Positions 1 through 4,832 are shown, counted from the stretch's first letter. The stretch: 5,677 nucleotides of DNA from Nitrososphaerota archaeon (GCA_022565935.1 JADFJY010000072.1:1-5677), one strand, 5' to 3'. The notes: generated by a model from the letters alone, not told the origin. Numbers and translations are program-made.

Positions 1-147
1 GCATCTATCATAATTATCATTTTAGGACTAAGTTTAATTTTTATCCAGACTGAAATACAAATGACTCTTTTGGGGACAATTCTAATGATGTTGGGGATTT
101 TCCTATTTCTTGCTTACATACTGAACAAGGGTCCATCAACTAAATAA
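1..147 (+). CDS. C-terminal end of an unidentified membrane protein (partial)
   Basis: The frame starting at base 1 is open to a TAA at 145-147 and gives 48 residues; the beginning lies outside the window. Two hydrophobic stretches are visible, about residues 2-16 (a run of Ile followed by Leu/Gly/Ile/Phe) and about residues 22-41 (Leu/Met/Gly/Ile/Phe-rich), joined by a short polar turn (Gln-Thr-Glu-Ile-Gln). They are followed by a short tail with a Lys and a C-terminal Lys. This is consistent with the last two transmembrane helices of an integral membrane protein or with a small two-helix protein. An internal ATG at 61 could start a 28-residue peptide, but the open frame upstream is also hydrophobic, so a larger protein is more likely. 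The family is not recognised. It converges on the minus-strand genes that end at 268. Confidence 0.6.
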   Translation, partial: ASIIIIILGLSLIFIQTEIQMTLLGTILMMLGIFLFLAYILNKGPSTK

Positions 148-267
148 TTTAATTTACATTTGATACGAACTGTCAACAGAATTGCCAAAGTTTATTGAAG
201 ATTTGAGATAAATAAATGGGGTATTTGCCCATTTACTTAGATTAGAAAGGAACTGTTAGATTTTTCA
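148..267. other. Convergent intergenic gap
   Basis: This 120-base gap separates the 3' end of the + strand membrane protein from the 3' end of the minus-strand microprotein. Apart from the hairpin listed separately at 213-235, it is AT-rich with stops in all frames I read, and I see no tRNA or other RNA gene in it. Confidence 0.6.
213..235. terminator. Perfect 8-bp hairpin between convergent genes, possible bidirectional 3'-end element
   Basis: TAAATGGG at 213-220 and CCCATTTA at 228-235 are exact inverted repeats around a 7-base loop. It sits in the middle of the gap between two convergent 3' ends. Archaeal termination depends mainly on U-rich tracts rather than stem-loops, and no long T run follows on either strand, so the role could equally be mRNA 3'-end protection or nothing. 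A second, weaker 6-bp hairpin (TGTTAG 254-259, CTAACA 268-273, five Ts in the loop) overlaps the stop codon of the microprotein gene. Confidence 0.35.
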
Positions 268-387
268 CTAACAAGGTAAAGGAATGTTAACATTTTTACA
301 TAAAGTATTGTACATTCCAAATCCAAAAATAATTGTTCCAAAAGCAATTAGTGGAATCAAAATGAAAATGTTGGCTTTTCTACCCAT
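268..387 (-). CDS. 39-residue single-span membrane microprotein
   Basis: An ATG at 387-385 opens a 39-codon frame ending in TAG at 270-268. The product has a short basic N-terminus (Met-Gly-Arg-Lys), one hydrophobic span at about residues 7-24 rich in Ile/Phe/Leu/Gly, and a short tail with Cys30 and a C-terminal Cys39. The charge pattern predicts the N-terminus inside the cell. A TATA-like box on the same strand (415-409, TTTTATA) has its centre about 25 bases before the ATG, the spacing expected for a leaderless archaeal mRNA, which supports a real gene. It lies 39 bases downstream of the DUF371 gene on the same strand. The architecture resembles the microprotein at 2576-2686 (basic/polar start, one span, short tail), but I recognise no family and assign no function. 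A chance ORF in AT-rich DNA cannot be excluded. Confidence 0.5.
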   Translation of the reverse strand: MGRKANIFILIPLIAFGTIIFGFGMYNTLCKNVNIPLPC

Positions 388-408
388 GATTATAATTAGA
401 ATTATGAC

Positions 409-415
409 TATAAAA
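409..415 (-). promoter_or_regulatory. TATA-like box for the 39-residue microprotein
   Basis: Reading the minus strand, TTTTATA lies with its centre about 25 bases upstream of the ATG at 387. That places the transcription start at or next to the start codon. The assignment is by position and composition only, in an AT-rich background. Confidence 0.4.
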
Positions 416-426
416 TTGTCACAGTT

Positions 427-843
427 CTAGTCAATTGAAATAGTAAAGATACCTTTTGTTGTAGGATCTTGTAACAAAGAGACCATCTCTCGAGGTAACA
501 AATCAGATGCCTTGTTACATTTAACTGCCAATGTTCTTGGGCATATAAAATTACTTTTTCTAATTACAATGTCTTTAGAATGACTAAGTATTAGATCAGG
601 ATGGCCTTTTCCGTATAATACAAATTCATGTTCACCTACACGAATTGAAAAAGTTATTTTGGTACCTGGAATTTTGAGTTTATCTTTTATTTCTTGAGGT
701 AAATCAGCACAACTTGAAGTTGCATCAACACCAATGATACAATCCCCATGTAGAGTTAAGTTAGATTCTTTTGTAATCTCGATAGTTTTTTTATGATTTG
801 ATCTAATATTTTTATGTCCTGAAAATCTTATTTCAAATTTCAT
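427..843 (-). CDS. DUF371 family archaeal protein
   Basis: The 138-residue product matches my recollection of the DUF371 family, small archaeal proteins of unknown function. Family-like landmarks, numbered from the chosen start, are Phe-Ser-Gly-His at 7-10, a Thr-Ile-Glu-Ile-Thr strand at 20-24, Gly-Asp-Cys-Ile-Ile-Gly-Val at 33-39, Gly-His-Pro at 80-82, and Ser-His-Ser-Lys-Asp-Ile-Val-Ile-Arg-Lys-Ser at 87-97. It is near full length for the family. A TTG eight codons upstream (867) could also start it, but the ATG at 843 puts the conserved strand directly at the N-terminus and has a TATA-like CTTAAT about 27 bases upstream. No signal peptide or membrane span is seen, so it is probably cytosolic. 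It is divergent from psmA and followed by a microprotein on the same strand. No activity is known to me. Confidence 0.8.
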   Translation of the reverse strand: MKFEIRFSGHKNIRSNHKKTIEITKESNLTLHGDCIIGVDATSSCADLPQEIKDKLKIPGTKITFSIRVGEHEFVLYGKGHPDLILSHSKDIVIRKSNFICPRTLAVKCNKASDLLPREMVSLLQDPTTKGIFTISID

Positions 844-865
844 AAATCCACAATAATTCAGTTGC

Positions 866-873
866 AAATTAAG
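866..873 (-). promoter_or_regulatory. Possible TATA-like box for the DUF371 gene
   Basis: On the minus strand the sequence around 873-866 reads GCTTAATTT. Its centre is about 27 bases upstream of the ATG at 843, which suits a leaderless transcript. A second AT-rich block (TAAATAATATAAT, 896-884) further upstream is an alternative box that would give a leader of about 20 bases. Confidence 0.3.
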
Positions 874-959
874 CTTTCATTAAGATTATATTATTTACAA
901 AAATACATTATTTCTCAGGCTTCGTTCGTAGTAACAATTTTTCCTAATTATGGGCACAG

Positions 960-966
960 TTTAAAT
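960..966 (+). promoter_or_regulatory. Possible TATA-like box of psmA, overlapping an upstream in-frame ATG
   Basis: TTTAAAT at 960-966 is centred about 29 bases before the ATG at 992. If this is the TATA box, the in-frame ATG at 965 lies within the promoter and is not transcribed. That agrees with the family-based choice of 992 as the psmA start. Confidence 0.35.
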
Positions 967-991
967 GGTACATTCTAAGCATTGGAATCAA

Positions 992-1729
992 ATGCTTCCT
1001 TCACAACAAGGCTACGATAGAGCAATTACAGTATTTTCACCAGATGGTAGACTTTACCAAGTAGAATATGCTATTGAAACCGTTAAAAGAGGTACAATCG
1101 CAATTGGTATAAAATGCAAAGATGGAATAGTTATTGCAGTTGAAGAAAAACCAAAAAAATTACAAATTTCAGAAACAGCACAAAAGATTTTTCAAATTGA
1201 TGATCATGTTGGGGTTGCAGCAGCAGGATACATCCCTGATGCACGAAGTCAAGTAGATAATGCAAGATTTTTTTCTCAAAGTAACAAAATGATTTATGAT
1301 GAACCAGTTGAAGTTGAAATAATTGCAAAACATTTAGCTGATCAATGTCAACAATTTACTCAATATGCAGGTGTAAGACCTTACGGTGTTGCACTTATTC
1401 TGGGAGGGGTGGTTAACAAAATATCACAGTTGTATCTAACTGACCCAAGTGGAACATACATTTCTTATGACGCAATTGCAATAGGTGCAAATTCTGATGA
1501 AGTAACTAACTTTTTAGAAAAAACTTACAAAAATGATCTTTCATTAGAGGATGCTTCAGTATTAGCTGCAGCAGGAATTTATCTATCAAGTGAGGACAAA
1601 GAAGGAACAGATCACATTAGAATGGCACAAATAAAATCTGAAACAGGGATGTATGAAATAATTTCTAAAGAGCAGATTGTTAATTATGCAAAGACTGCTA
1701 AAGAAAAATACCCACATGAACAAAAATAA
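992..1729 (+). CDS. psmA: 20S proteasome alpha subunit
   Basis: This encodes the alpha subunit that forms the two outer seven-membered rings of the archaeal 20S proteasome. It gates substrate entry and docks ATPases such as PAN or Cdc48 for cytosolic protein degradation. From the chosen start (245 residues) the gate motif Tyr-Asp-Arg is at 8-10 and the alpha signature Ser-Pro-Asp-Gly-Arg-Leu-Tyr-Gln-Val-Glu-Tyr-Ala at 16-27. Lys65 matches the inter-subunit pocket lysine that receives activator C-termini (Lys66 in Thermoplasma), and the Gln-Gln-Phe-Thr-Gln-Tyr-Ala-Gly-Val-Arg-Pro-Tyr-Gly segment spans 120-132. It lacks the N-terminal catalytic Thr, as alpha subunits do. An in-frame ATG at 965 would add nine residues. 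I prefer 992 because the Thermoplasma subunit also has seven residues before the Tyr-Asp-Arg and because a TATA-like box covers 965. The next gene starts 32 bases downstream. No beta subunit lies in the window. Confidence 0.95.
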   Translation: MLPSQQGYDRAITVFSPDGRLYQVEYAIETVKRGTIAIGIKCKDGIVIAVEEKPKKLQISETAQKIFQIDDHVGVAAAGYIPDARSQVDNARFFSQSNKMIYDEPVEVEIIAKHLADQCQQFTQYAGVRPYGVALILGGVVNKISQLYLTDPSGTYISYDAIAIGANSDEVTNFLEKTYKNDLSLEDASVLAAAGIYLSSEDKEGTDHIRMAQIKSETGMYEIISKEQIVNYAKTAKEKYPHEQK

Positions 1730-1730
1730 T

Positions 1731-1759
1731 TACTTTTAACTGTTTGTGAGATAAAAGTA
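1731..1759. repeat. 8-bp inverted repeat enclosing the methyltransferase promoter
   Basis: TACTTTTA (1731-1738) and TAAAAGTA (1752-1759) are exact inverted repeats separated by 13 bases. The left arm contains the TATA-like CTTTTAA (1733-1739), centred about 26 bases before the TTG start at 1762, so the repeat brackets the predicted core promoter. It could be an operator or a hairpin at the 3' end of the psmA mRNA. In AT-rich DNA an 8-bp match of A/T-rich arms can also arise by chance. Confidence 0.35.
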
Positions 1760-1761
1760 CA

Positions 1762-2574
1762 TTGAAATTATCAGTCGCTATTCCTGAATCAGCATTATCA
1801 GACGATTCACTTAAGATAGACAAAACTAGAAAAATATCAGTTTTAGCAAGAGCATGTTCAATTTTTAAAATAGAGACAATCTATGTTTACAAAGATGGAG
1901 ACAGCAAACAGGATGGAAGTCTACTTGTGATGATTCTAAAATATTTAGAAACACCACAGTTTTTGAGAAGAAGATTATTTCCTAAAATGAATGACTTAAA
2001 ATTTGCAGGAGTACTACAACCGCTAAAAATTCCTAGCCACATTACACCGGCGAATTCAAAAAATATCCATAGAGGTGATGTAAGAGAAGGAATTGTAGTT
2101 AGTATAAAAGGAAAAAAGTTTGTAGATGTTGGAATAAATCAACTAGTGCAATTTTTTGGTAAGACTCCAATAGGAAAAAGAGTTACAGTTCAGTTTAAAG
2201 AAGGCCATCCTAAATTTTCAGTAAAAGAAATTGATAAAAATGAAGTTCAAGATTATTGGGGATATTCAGTCAAGGAGAGAGCAAACTTGTTTTCATTATT
2301 AAATGAGTGGAAAGGAAACATCATCATCACATCTAGAAAAGGAAAAACCGCAACAAAAGAACAGATTACAAAATATACAAAATCAGATCAGCCAGTATTG
2401 ATAGTATTTGGTTCTCCTGAAAAAGGAGTTCATGAGATTTTAAGAGGTAAAATGAAAAATGTTCAAAATGCAAAGACTCTAAACTTTTTTCCAGATCAGG
2501 CAACTCAAACTGTACGTCTAGAAGAAGCACTACTAGGAACATTAGCAATAATTAATATTCAAAGAACATCATAA
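1762..2574 (+). CDS. SPOUT-class RNA methyltransferase of the MTH1/C9orf114 (DUF171, COG2106) family
   Basis: This is a predicted SAM-dependent RNA methyltransferase with the trefoil-knot (alpha/beta knot) fold; the eukaryotic relative is SPOUT1/C9orf114. The 270-residue protein shows the family layout. An N-terminal half-domain (1-90) contains the Thr-Pro-Gln-Phe-Leu-Arg-Arg-Arg-Leu-Phe-Pro block at 64-74. A small beta-rich insert (about 98-160), the OB-fold-like domain seen in Methanothermobacter MTH1, follows. The knot half ends it, with Val-Phe-Gly-Ser-Pro-Glu-Lys-Gly at 215-222 and Gln-Thr-Val-Arg-Leu-Glu-Glu-Ala-Leu-Leu-Gly-Thr-Leu-Ala-Ile-Ile-Asn at 249-265. The start is TTG with a TATA-like box about 26 bases upstream, suggesting a leaderless mRNA. 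Its place before rpl3 is shared with other archaea (MTH1 before L3), which suggests a role in rRNA modification or ribosome assembly. The exact substrate is not shown by the sequence. Confidence 0.88.
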   Translation: MKLSVAIPESALSDDSLKIDKTRKISVLARACSIFKIETIYVYKDGDSKQDGSLLVMILKYLETPQFLRRRLFPKMNDLKFAGVLQPLKIPSHITPANSKNIHRGDVREGIVVSIKGKKFVDVGINQLVQFFGKTPIGKRVTVQFKEGHPKFSVKEIDKNEVQDYWGYSVKERANLFSLLNEWKGNIIITSRKGKTATKEQITKYTKSDQPVLIVFGSPEKGVHEILRGKMKNVQNAKTLNFFPDQATQTVRLEEALLGTLAIINIQRTS

Positions 2575-2575
2575 T

Positions 2576-2686
2576 ATGCCAGAAAGAAAAAACTTTTTAC
2601 TATTGGCAATTGGAATGGGTGCATTAGGAATTATTATTGGTGCAATTACCATGTGGAATATGGTATTAGATATGTTAAATTTATAA
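2576..2686 (+). CDS. 36-residue single-span membrane microprotein
   Basis: An ATG at 2576 begins one base after the stop of the methyltransferase gene and opens a 36-codon frame to TAA at 2684-2686. The product starts Met-Pro-Glu-Arg-Lys-Asn, has one long hydrophobic span at about residues 7-25 with a Gly-x-Gly-Ala-x-Gly pattern and a run of three Ile, then a short tail with Trp27 and Met-rich residues ending in Asn-Leu. Tight spacing implies transcription and coupled translation with the methyltransferase. It resembles the microprotein at 387-268 in size and topology, with the basic end predicted inside the cell. No family is recognised. A T-rich stretch (TTTTT at 2691-2695 after two more stop-like TAA/AAT triplets) follows and could end the transcript. 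Confidence 0.6.
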   Translation: MPERKNFLLLAIGMGALGIIIGAITMWNMVLDMLNL

Positions 2687-2704
2687 TAATTTTTGATAGA
2701 ATTG

Positions 2705-2732
2705 GTTAACCATAATTTTGAATATGGTTAAC
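2705..2732. repeat. Perfect 10-bp inverted repeat upstream of the rpl3 promoter, candidate operator
   Basis: GTTAACCATA (2705-2714) and TATGGTTAAC (2723-2732) are exact inverted repeats with an 8-base spacer, and each arm contains the palindrome GTTAAC. The centre-to-centre distance of the arms is 18 bases, close to two DNA helical turns, which suits a dimeric DNA-binding protein. The right arm ends 14 bases before the TATA-like box at 2747-2753, a typical position for a regulator acting beside the TFB/TBP site. The short direct repeat AATTGGTT at 2700-2707 and 2741-2748 flanks it. The role as operator is inferred from position and symmetry. A stem-loop at the 3' end of the upstream transcript is the alternative. 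Confidence 0.5.
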
Positions 2733-2746
2733 GATATCTCAATTGG

Positions 2747-2753
2747 TTTAATA
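2747..2753 (+). promoter_or_regulatory. TATA-like box of rpl3
   Basis: TTTAATA is centred about 31 bases before the ATG of rpl3 and would place the transcription start near or just before that codon. No Shine-Dalgarno sequence lies at a suitable distance from the ATG at 2781, which agrees with leaderless initiation. A purine-rich AGAGGG at 2753-2758 is too far away, and serves at best an eight-codon frame starting at 2765 that would lie upstream of or at the transcription start. Confidence 0.4.
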
Positions 2754-2780
2754 GAGGGCAATCGATGATGCGACTTAACT

Positions 2781-3773
2781 ATGGGAGCTAGAAAACGACA
2801 TTCACCACGCAGGGGAAGTCTTGCATACTCGCCTAGAGGACGTGCAAAAAGCATGGAAGCAAGAATTAGAGCATGGCCAAAATTAGATACAGATGAACCA
2901 AAGATTTTAGCTCACTGTGGATTCAAAGCAGGTTGTGTACAAATTGTAAGTATTGATGATCGTGATAAGACACCAAATGCAGGAAAACAACTTGTTAGTT
3001 TGGGAACAGTCTTAGTAACTCCGCCAGTTCTAATTTTAGGAATACGAGGATATTCAAAAGATCATTACGGATTACATGCAGAATTTGATGTATTTGCAGA
3101 AGATATTCCAAAACACATAGCAAAAGAAATAACATTAAAAAATAAAGAAGGCGCATTAGAAAATGCAGGAAAAAGATTAAGAAAAATTAAAGAAATCTTT
3201 GCAATCGTTGCAGTGTCTCCACGTGCAGCTGGATTAGAACAAAAAAAACCATATGTTTTTGAAGCTTCTGTAAGTGGTGGAGATATAGAAAAACAATTTA
3301 ATCATGTTAAAGAATTACTTGGAAAAGAAATCAAGATTGATCAAATTTTTGAAATTGGTTCAACAGTAGATGTTGCAGCAATTACCAAAGGTAAAGGATG
3401 GCAAGGAGTAATTCAGAGATGGGGAGTAAAAAAGAAACAACATAAATCAAGAAAAACAGTTAGAGAAGTAGGTTCACTTGGTCCAATATCTCCACAAAGC
3501 GTCATGTATACAGTTCCAAGAGCAGGACAAATGGGATTCCATCAAAGAACTGAATATGATAAAAGAATTATGATAATGGGAAATACAAATGATGATCAAA
3601 TTAAAATAAATCCAGACGGCGGATACAAACACTTTGGATTAGTAAAAGGAGATTTTATTGTTCTAAAAGGTTCAGTTCCTGGAACATATAGAAGATTGAT
3701 TAAACTAAGAAGACAAATTAGAAACGCACCACTCAAAGTAAACAAACCAAACATTTTGGAGGTAGTAGTATAA
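2781..3773 (+). CDS. rpl3: Large-subunit ribosomal protein L3 (uL3)
   Basis: L3 binds 23S rRNA early in 50S assembly and reaches toward the peptidyl-transferase centre. The 330-residue length fits the archaeal/eukaryotic form. Visible landmarks are the basic N-terminus with Arg-Lys-Arg-His-Ser-Pro-Arg-Arg-Gly-Ser-Leu (4-14) and Ala-Trp-Pro (31-33). Gly-Lys-Gly-Trp-Gln-Gly-Val-Ile-Gln-Arg-Trp-Gly at 204-215 is followed by the Lys-Ser-Arg-Lys-Thr-Val-Arg basic stretch (222-228). The central-extension signature Gly-Gln-Met-Gly-Phe-His-Gln-Arg-Thr-Glu-Tyr is at 249-259, and Lys-Gly-Ser-Val-Pro-Gly at 296-301. The ATG at 2781 gives exactly the conserved N-terminus. Its TAA shares one base with the ATG of rpl4, so the two are one operon. 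The predicted promoter is just upstream, with the inverted repeat at 2705-2732 as a possible control site. Confidence 0.97.
   Translation: MGARKRHSPRRGSLAYSPRGRAKSMEARIRAWPKLDTDEPKILAHCGFKAGCVQIVSIDDRDKTPNAGKQLVSLGTVLVTPPVLILGIRGYSKDHYGLHAEFDVFAEDIPKHIAKEITLKNKEGALENAGKRLRKIKEIFAIVAVSPRAAGLEQKKPYVFEASVSGGDIEKQFNHVKELLGKEIKIDQIFEIGSTVDVAAITKGKGWQGVIQRWGVKKKQHKSRKTVREVGSLGPISPQSVMYTVPRAGQMGFHQRTEYDKRIMIMGNTNDDQIKINPDGGYKHFGLVKGDFIVLKGSVPGTYRRLIKLRRQIRNAPLKVNKPNILEVVV
3758..3763 (+). promoter_or_regulatory. Strong Shine-Dalgarno site of rpl4
   Basis: GGAGGT inside the last codons of rpl3 lies nine bases before the ATG at 3773. It is the only strong ribosome-binding site I see in the window. That fits an operon-internal gene in a genome where promoter-proximal genes seem to be leaderless, and it fixes the rpl4 start. 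Confidence 0.8.
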
Positions 3774-4390
3774 TGAAGACTACGACATACACAACTACTG
3801 GAACAAAAGATGGAGAAGTAGAACTTCCAATAGTATTCTCAACCCCTTTTAGAAGAGAATTAATTCATAAAGCTTTCACTAATTTAACATCACACAAATT
3901 CCAACCACAAGGAAGACACCCAACTGCAGGTCAAGATGTAGTAGCAGACTCAAATGATCCTCCAACAGGACAAGGTGTATCTCGTATAGCCAGAATGAGA
4001 GGAGGAGGAGGAGGAAGATCAGGTCAAGGTGCAGAAGTTGCATCAACTAGAGGAGGAAGACAAGCACACCCACCTATTGTTGGAAAGGTAATTTACAAGA
4101 AATTAAACAAAAAAGAAAATAAATTAGCATTATGTTCTGCAATTGCAGCTACAGCATCAAAAGATCTTGTAGAAGCAAGAGGTCATAAAGTTAAAGATAT
4201 TGAATCATTTCCAATTGTAGTATCAGATGATATTGAATCAATTTCTATATCTGTAAAAATTCTAGAAAAATCTAATGTAGATTTTGCTTTATTACATACT
4301 ACATCTATGTATCCAACTCCATATGACAAATTTAGATTAGGAGCACTAACTGATCTTTCAAACATTTTCCTAATACTGGTATTGGATTAA
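3773..4390 (+). CDS. rpl4: Ribosomal protein L4 (uL4), N-terminal part only, chimeric 3' end
   Basis: Residues 1-158 are archaeal L4, which binds 23S rRNA and extends a loop into the peptide exit tunnel. The loop is visible at 65-101 as Gly-Gln-Gly-Val-Ser-Arg, then Met-Arg and five glycines, then Gly-Gln-Gly-Ala-Glu-Val-Ala, Thr-Arg-Gly-Gly-Arg and Ala-His-Pro-Pro. The L4 helix with Lys-Leu-Ala-Leu-Cys-Ser-Ala-Ile-Ala-Ala-Thr-Ala follows at 117-128. After Ser-Asp-Asp-Ile-Glu-Ser-Ile-Ser (151-158) the L4 sequence stops and residues 159-199 match the middle of a NeuB-type synthase. The last few residues are out-of-frame reading to TAA at 4388-4390. Archaeal L4 is normally about 250-280 residues, so roughly 100 C-terminal residues are missing. 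A functional L4 is essential, so this is probably a chimeric sequence or the product of a recent rearrangement, not a real fusion. The L4 portion itself is well formed. Confidence 0.9.
   Translation: MKTTTYTTTGTKDGEVELPIVFSTPFRRELIHKAFTNLTSHKFQPQGRHPTAGQDVVADSNDPPTGQGVSRIARMRGGGGGRSGQGAEVASTRGGRQAHPPIVGKVIYKKLNKKENKLALCSAIAATASKDLVEARGHKVKDIESFPIVVSDDIESISISVKILEKSNVDFALLHTTSMYPTPYDKFRLGALTDLSNIFLILVLD
4001..4015 (+). repeat. GGA codon run in the L4 tunnel loop
   Basis: Five consecutive GGA triplets encode the glycine stretch of the L4 exit-tunnel loop. It is a short low-complexity tract explained by the conserved protein sequence. Confidence 0.8.
4196..4240 (+). repeat. 12-base direct repeat near the L4/NeuB junction
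   Basis: GATATTGAATCA occurs at 4196-4207 and again at 4229-4240, 33 bases (11 codons) apart, each encoding Asp-Ile-Glu-Ser in frame. The second copy lies exactly where L4 sequence gives way to NeuB sequence. Short identical words like this can mislead an assembler or serve as recombination microhomology. Confidence 0.7.
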
Positions 4391-4800
4391 TTGATCATTC
4401 TATAGGAAATTATACGTGTTTTGCAGCAATTCCACTCGGAGCTTCTATTTTAGAAAAACACTTTACACTTGATAAAAATATGGATGGTCCAGATCAAAAA
4501 CTTTCTGATGATATTACCGAATTCAAAGAATTAGTTCAAAAGACTAGGAATATTCAAAAAAGTTTGGGTATTCCACGAACAAAATCCTATGCAGCAGAAA
4601 CAAAATTCAAGGATATAATGAGAGTTAGTATTGGTACGTTAACAAATATCAAGTCAGGCACAAAAATCACAAAATCAATGCTTACATATTTTCGACCTGG
4701 AACAGGTATCTCACCAACAATGATTGATCAAATTATTGGTTTGAAAATTAATCAAGATGTTGAAAAAGGAACTCACTTGAAATGGAACATGCTTAGCTAA
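4232..4800 (+). pseudogene. neuB: NeuB-type sialic/legionaminic acid synthase, 5'-truncated and frameshifted
   Basis: NeuB enzymes condense phosphoenolpyruvate with an N-acetylated hexose to make nonulosonic acids for surface glycans. About 188 residues of the usual ~340 are present, starting in the middle of the TIM barrel. Signatures are Leu-Leu-His-Thr-Thr-Ser-Met-Tyr-Pro-Thr-Pro (4286-4318), Asp-His-Ser-Ile-Gly, Glu-Lys-His-Phe-Thr-Leu-Asp (near 4452) and Gly-Pro-Asp-Gln-Lys-Leu-Ser. The C-terminal antifreeze-like SAF domain contains Arg-Pro-Gly-Thr-Gly-Ile-Ser-Pro. The Gly-Pro-Asp and Arg-Pro-Gly-Thr-Gly-Ile motifs favour NeuB/LegI over PseI. The reading frame shifts at the T run 4365-4368. 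Adding one T restores an uninterrupted match through 4369 to the TAA at 4798-4800. The N-terminal half is replaced by L4 sequence. The frameshift may be a sequencing error. The PseG-like gene follows 32 bases later. Confidence 0.85.
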
Positions 4801-4802
4801 AA

Positions 4803-4809
4803 ATATATT
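4803..4809 (+). promoter_or_regulatory. Possible TATA-like box of the PseG-like gene
   Basis: ATATATT just after the neuB stop is centred about 27 bases before the TTG start at 4833. Given the AT-rich gap this is weak evidence, and cotranscription with neuB is equally possible. Confidence 0.25.
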
Positions 4810-4832
4810 TTGTATAGTATTAAGTAATATTA

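Noticed and set aside
1131..1328. Minus-strand 65-residue frame inside psmA
   Set aside because: Gln/Leu/Phe-rich low-complexity reading of the strong psmA coding sequence on the other strand; no start signal or family features.
2366..2548. Minus-strand 60-residue frame inside the methyltransferase gene
   Set aside because: Antisense shadow of a conserved coding region with biased Leu/Phe/Ser composition.
2765..2791. Eight-codon upstream frame overlapping the rpl3 start, preceded by AGAGGG
   Set aside because: The predicted TATA box at 2747-2753 puts the transcription start near 2776-2781, so this frame is probably not in the mRNA; a random short frame is likely.
4001..4015. GGA triplet repeat as a possible microsatellite
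   Set aside because: It encodes the conserved glycine stretch of the L4 tunnel loop.
4183..4365. Minus-strand 60-residue frame over the L4/NeuB junction
   Set aside because: It reads across the junction antisense to sequences recognisable as L4 and NeuB, so it is a shadow frame.
3773..4800. A new bifunctional L4-NeuB fusion protein
   Set aside because: Both halves are missing parts needed for function, a frameshift interrupts the second half, and the switch lies on a short word compatible with both genes. A chimera or deletion explains it better.
4480..4800. A separate 106-residue gene starting at ATG 4480
   Set aside because: This frame extends upstream to 4369 with continuous NeuB similarity, so the ATG at 4480 is an internal methionine of the NeuB C-terminal part.
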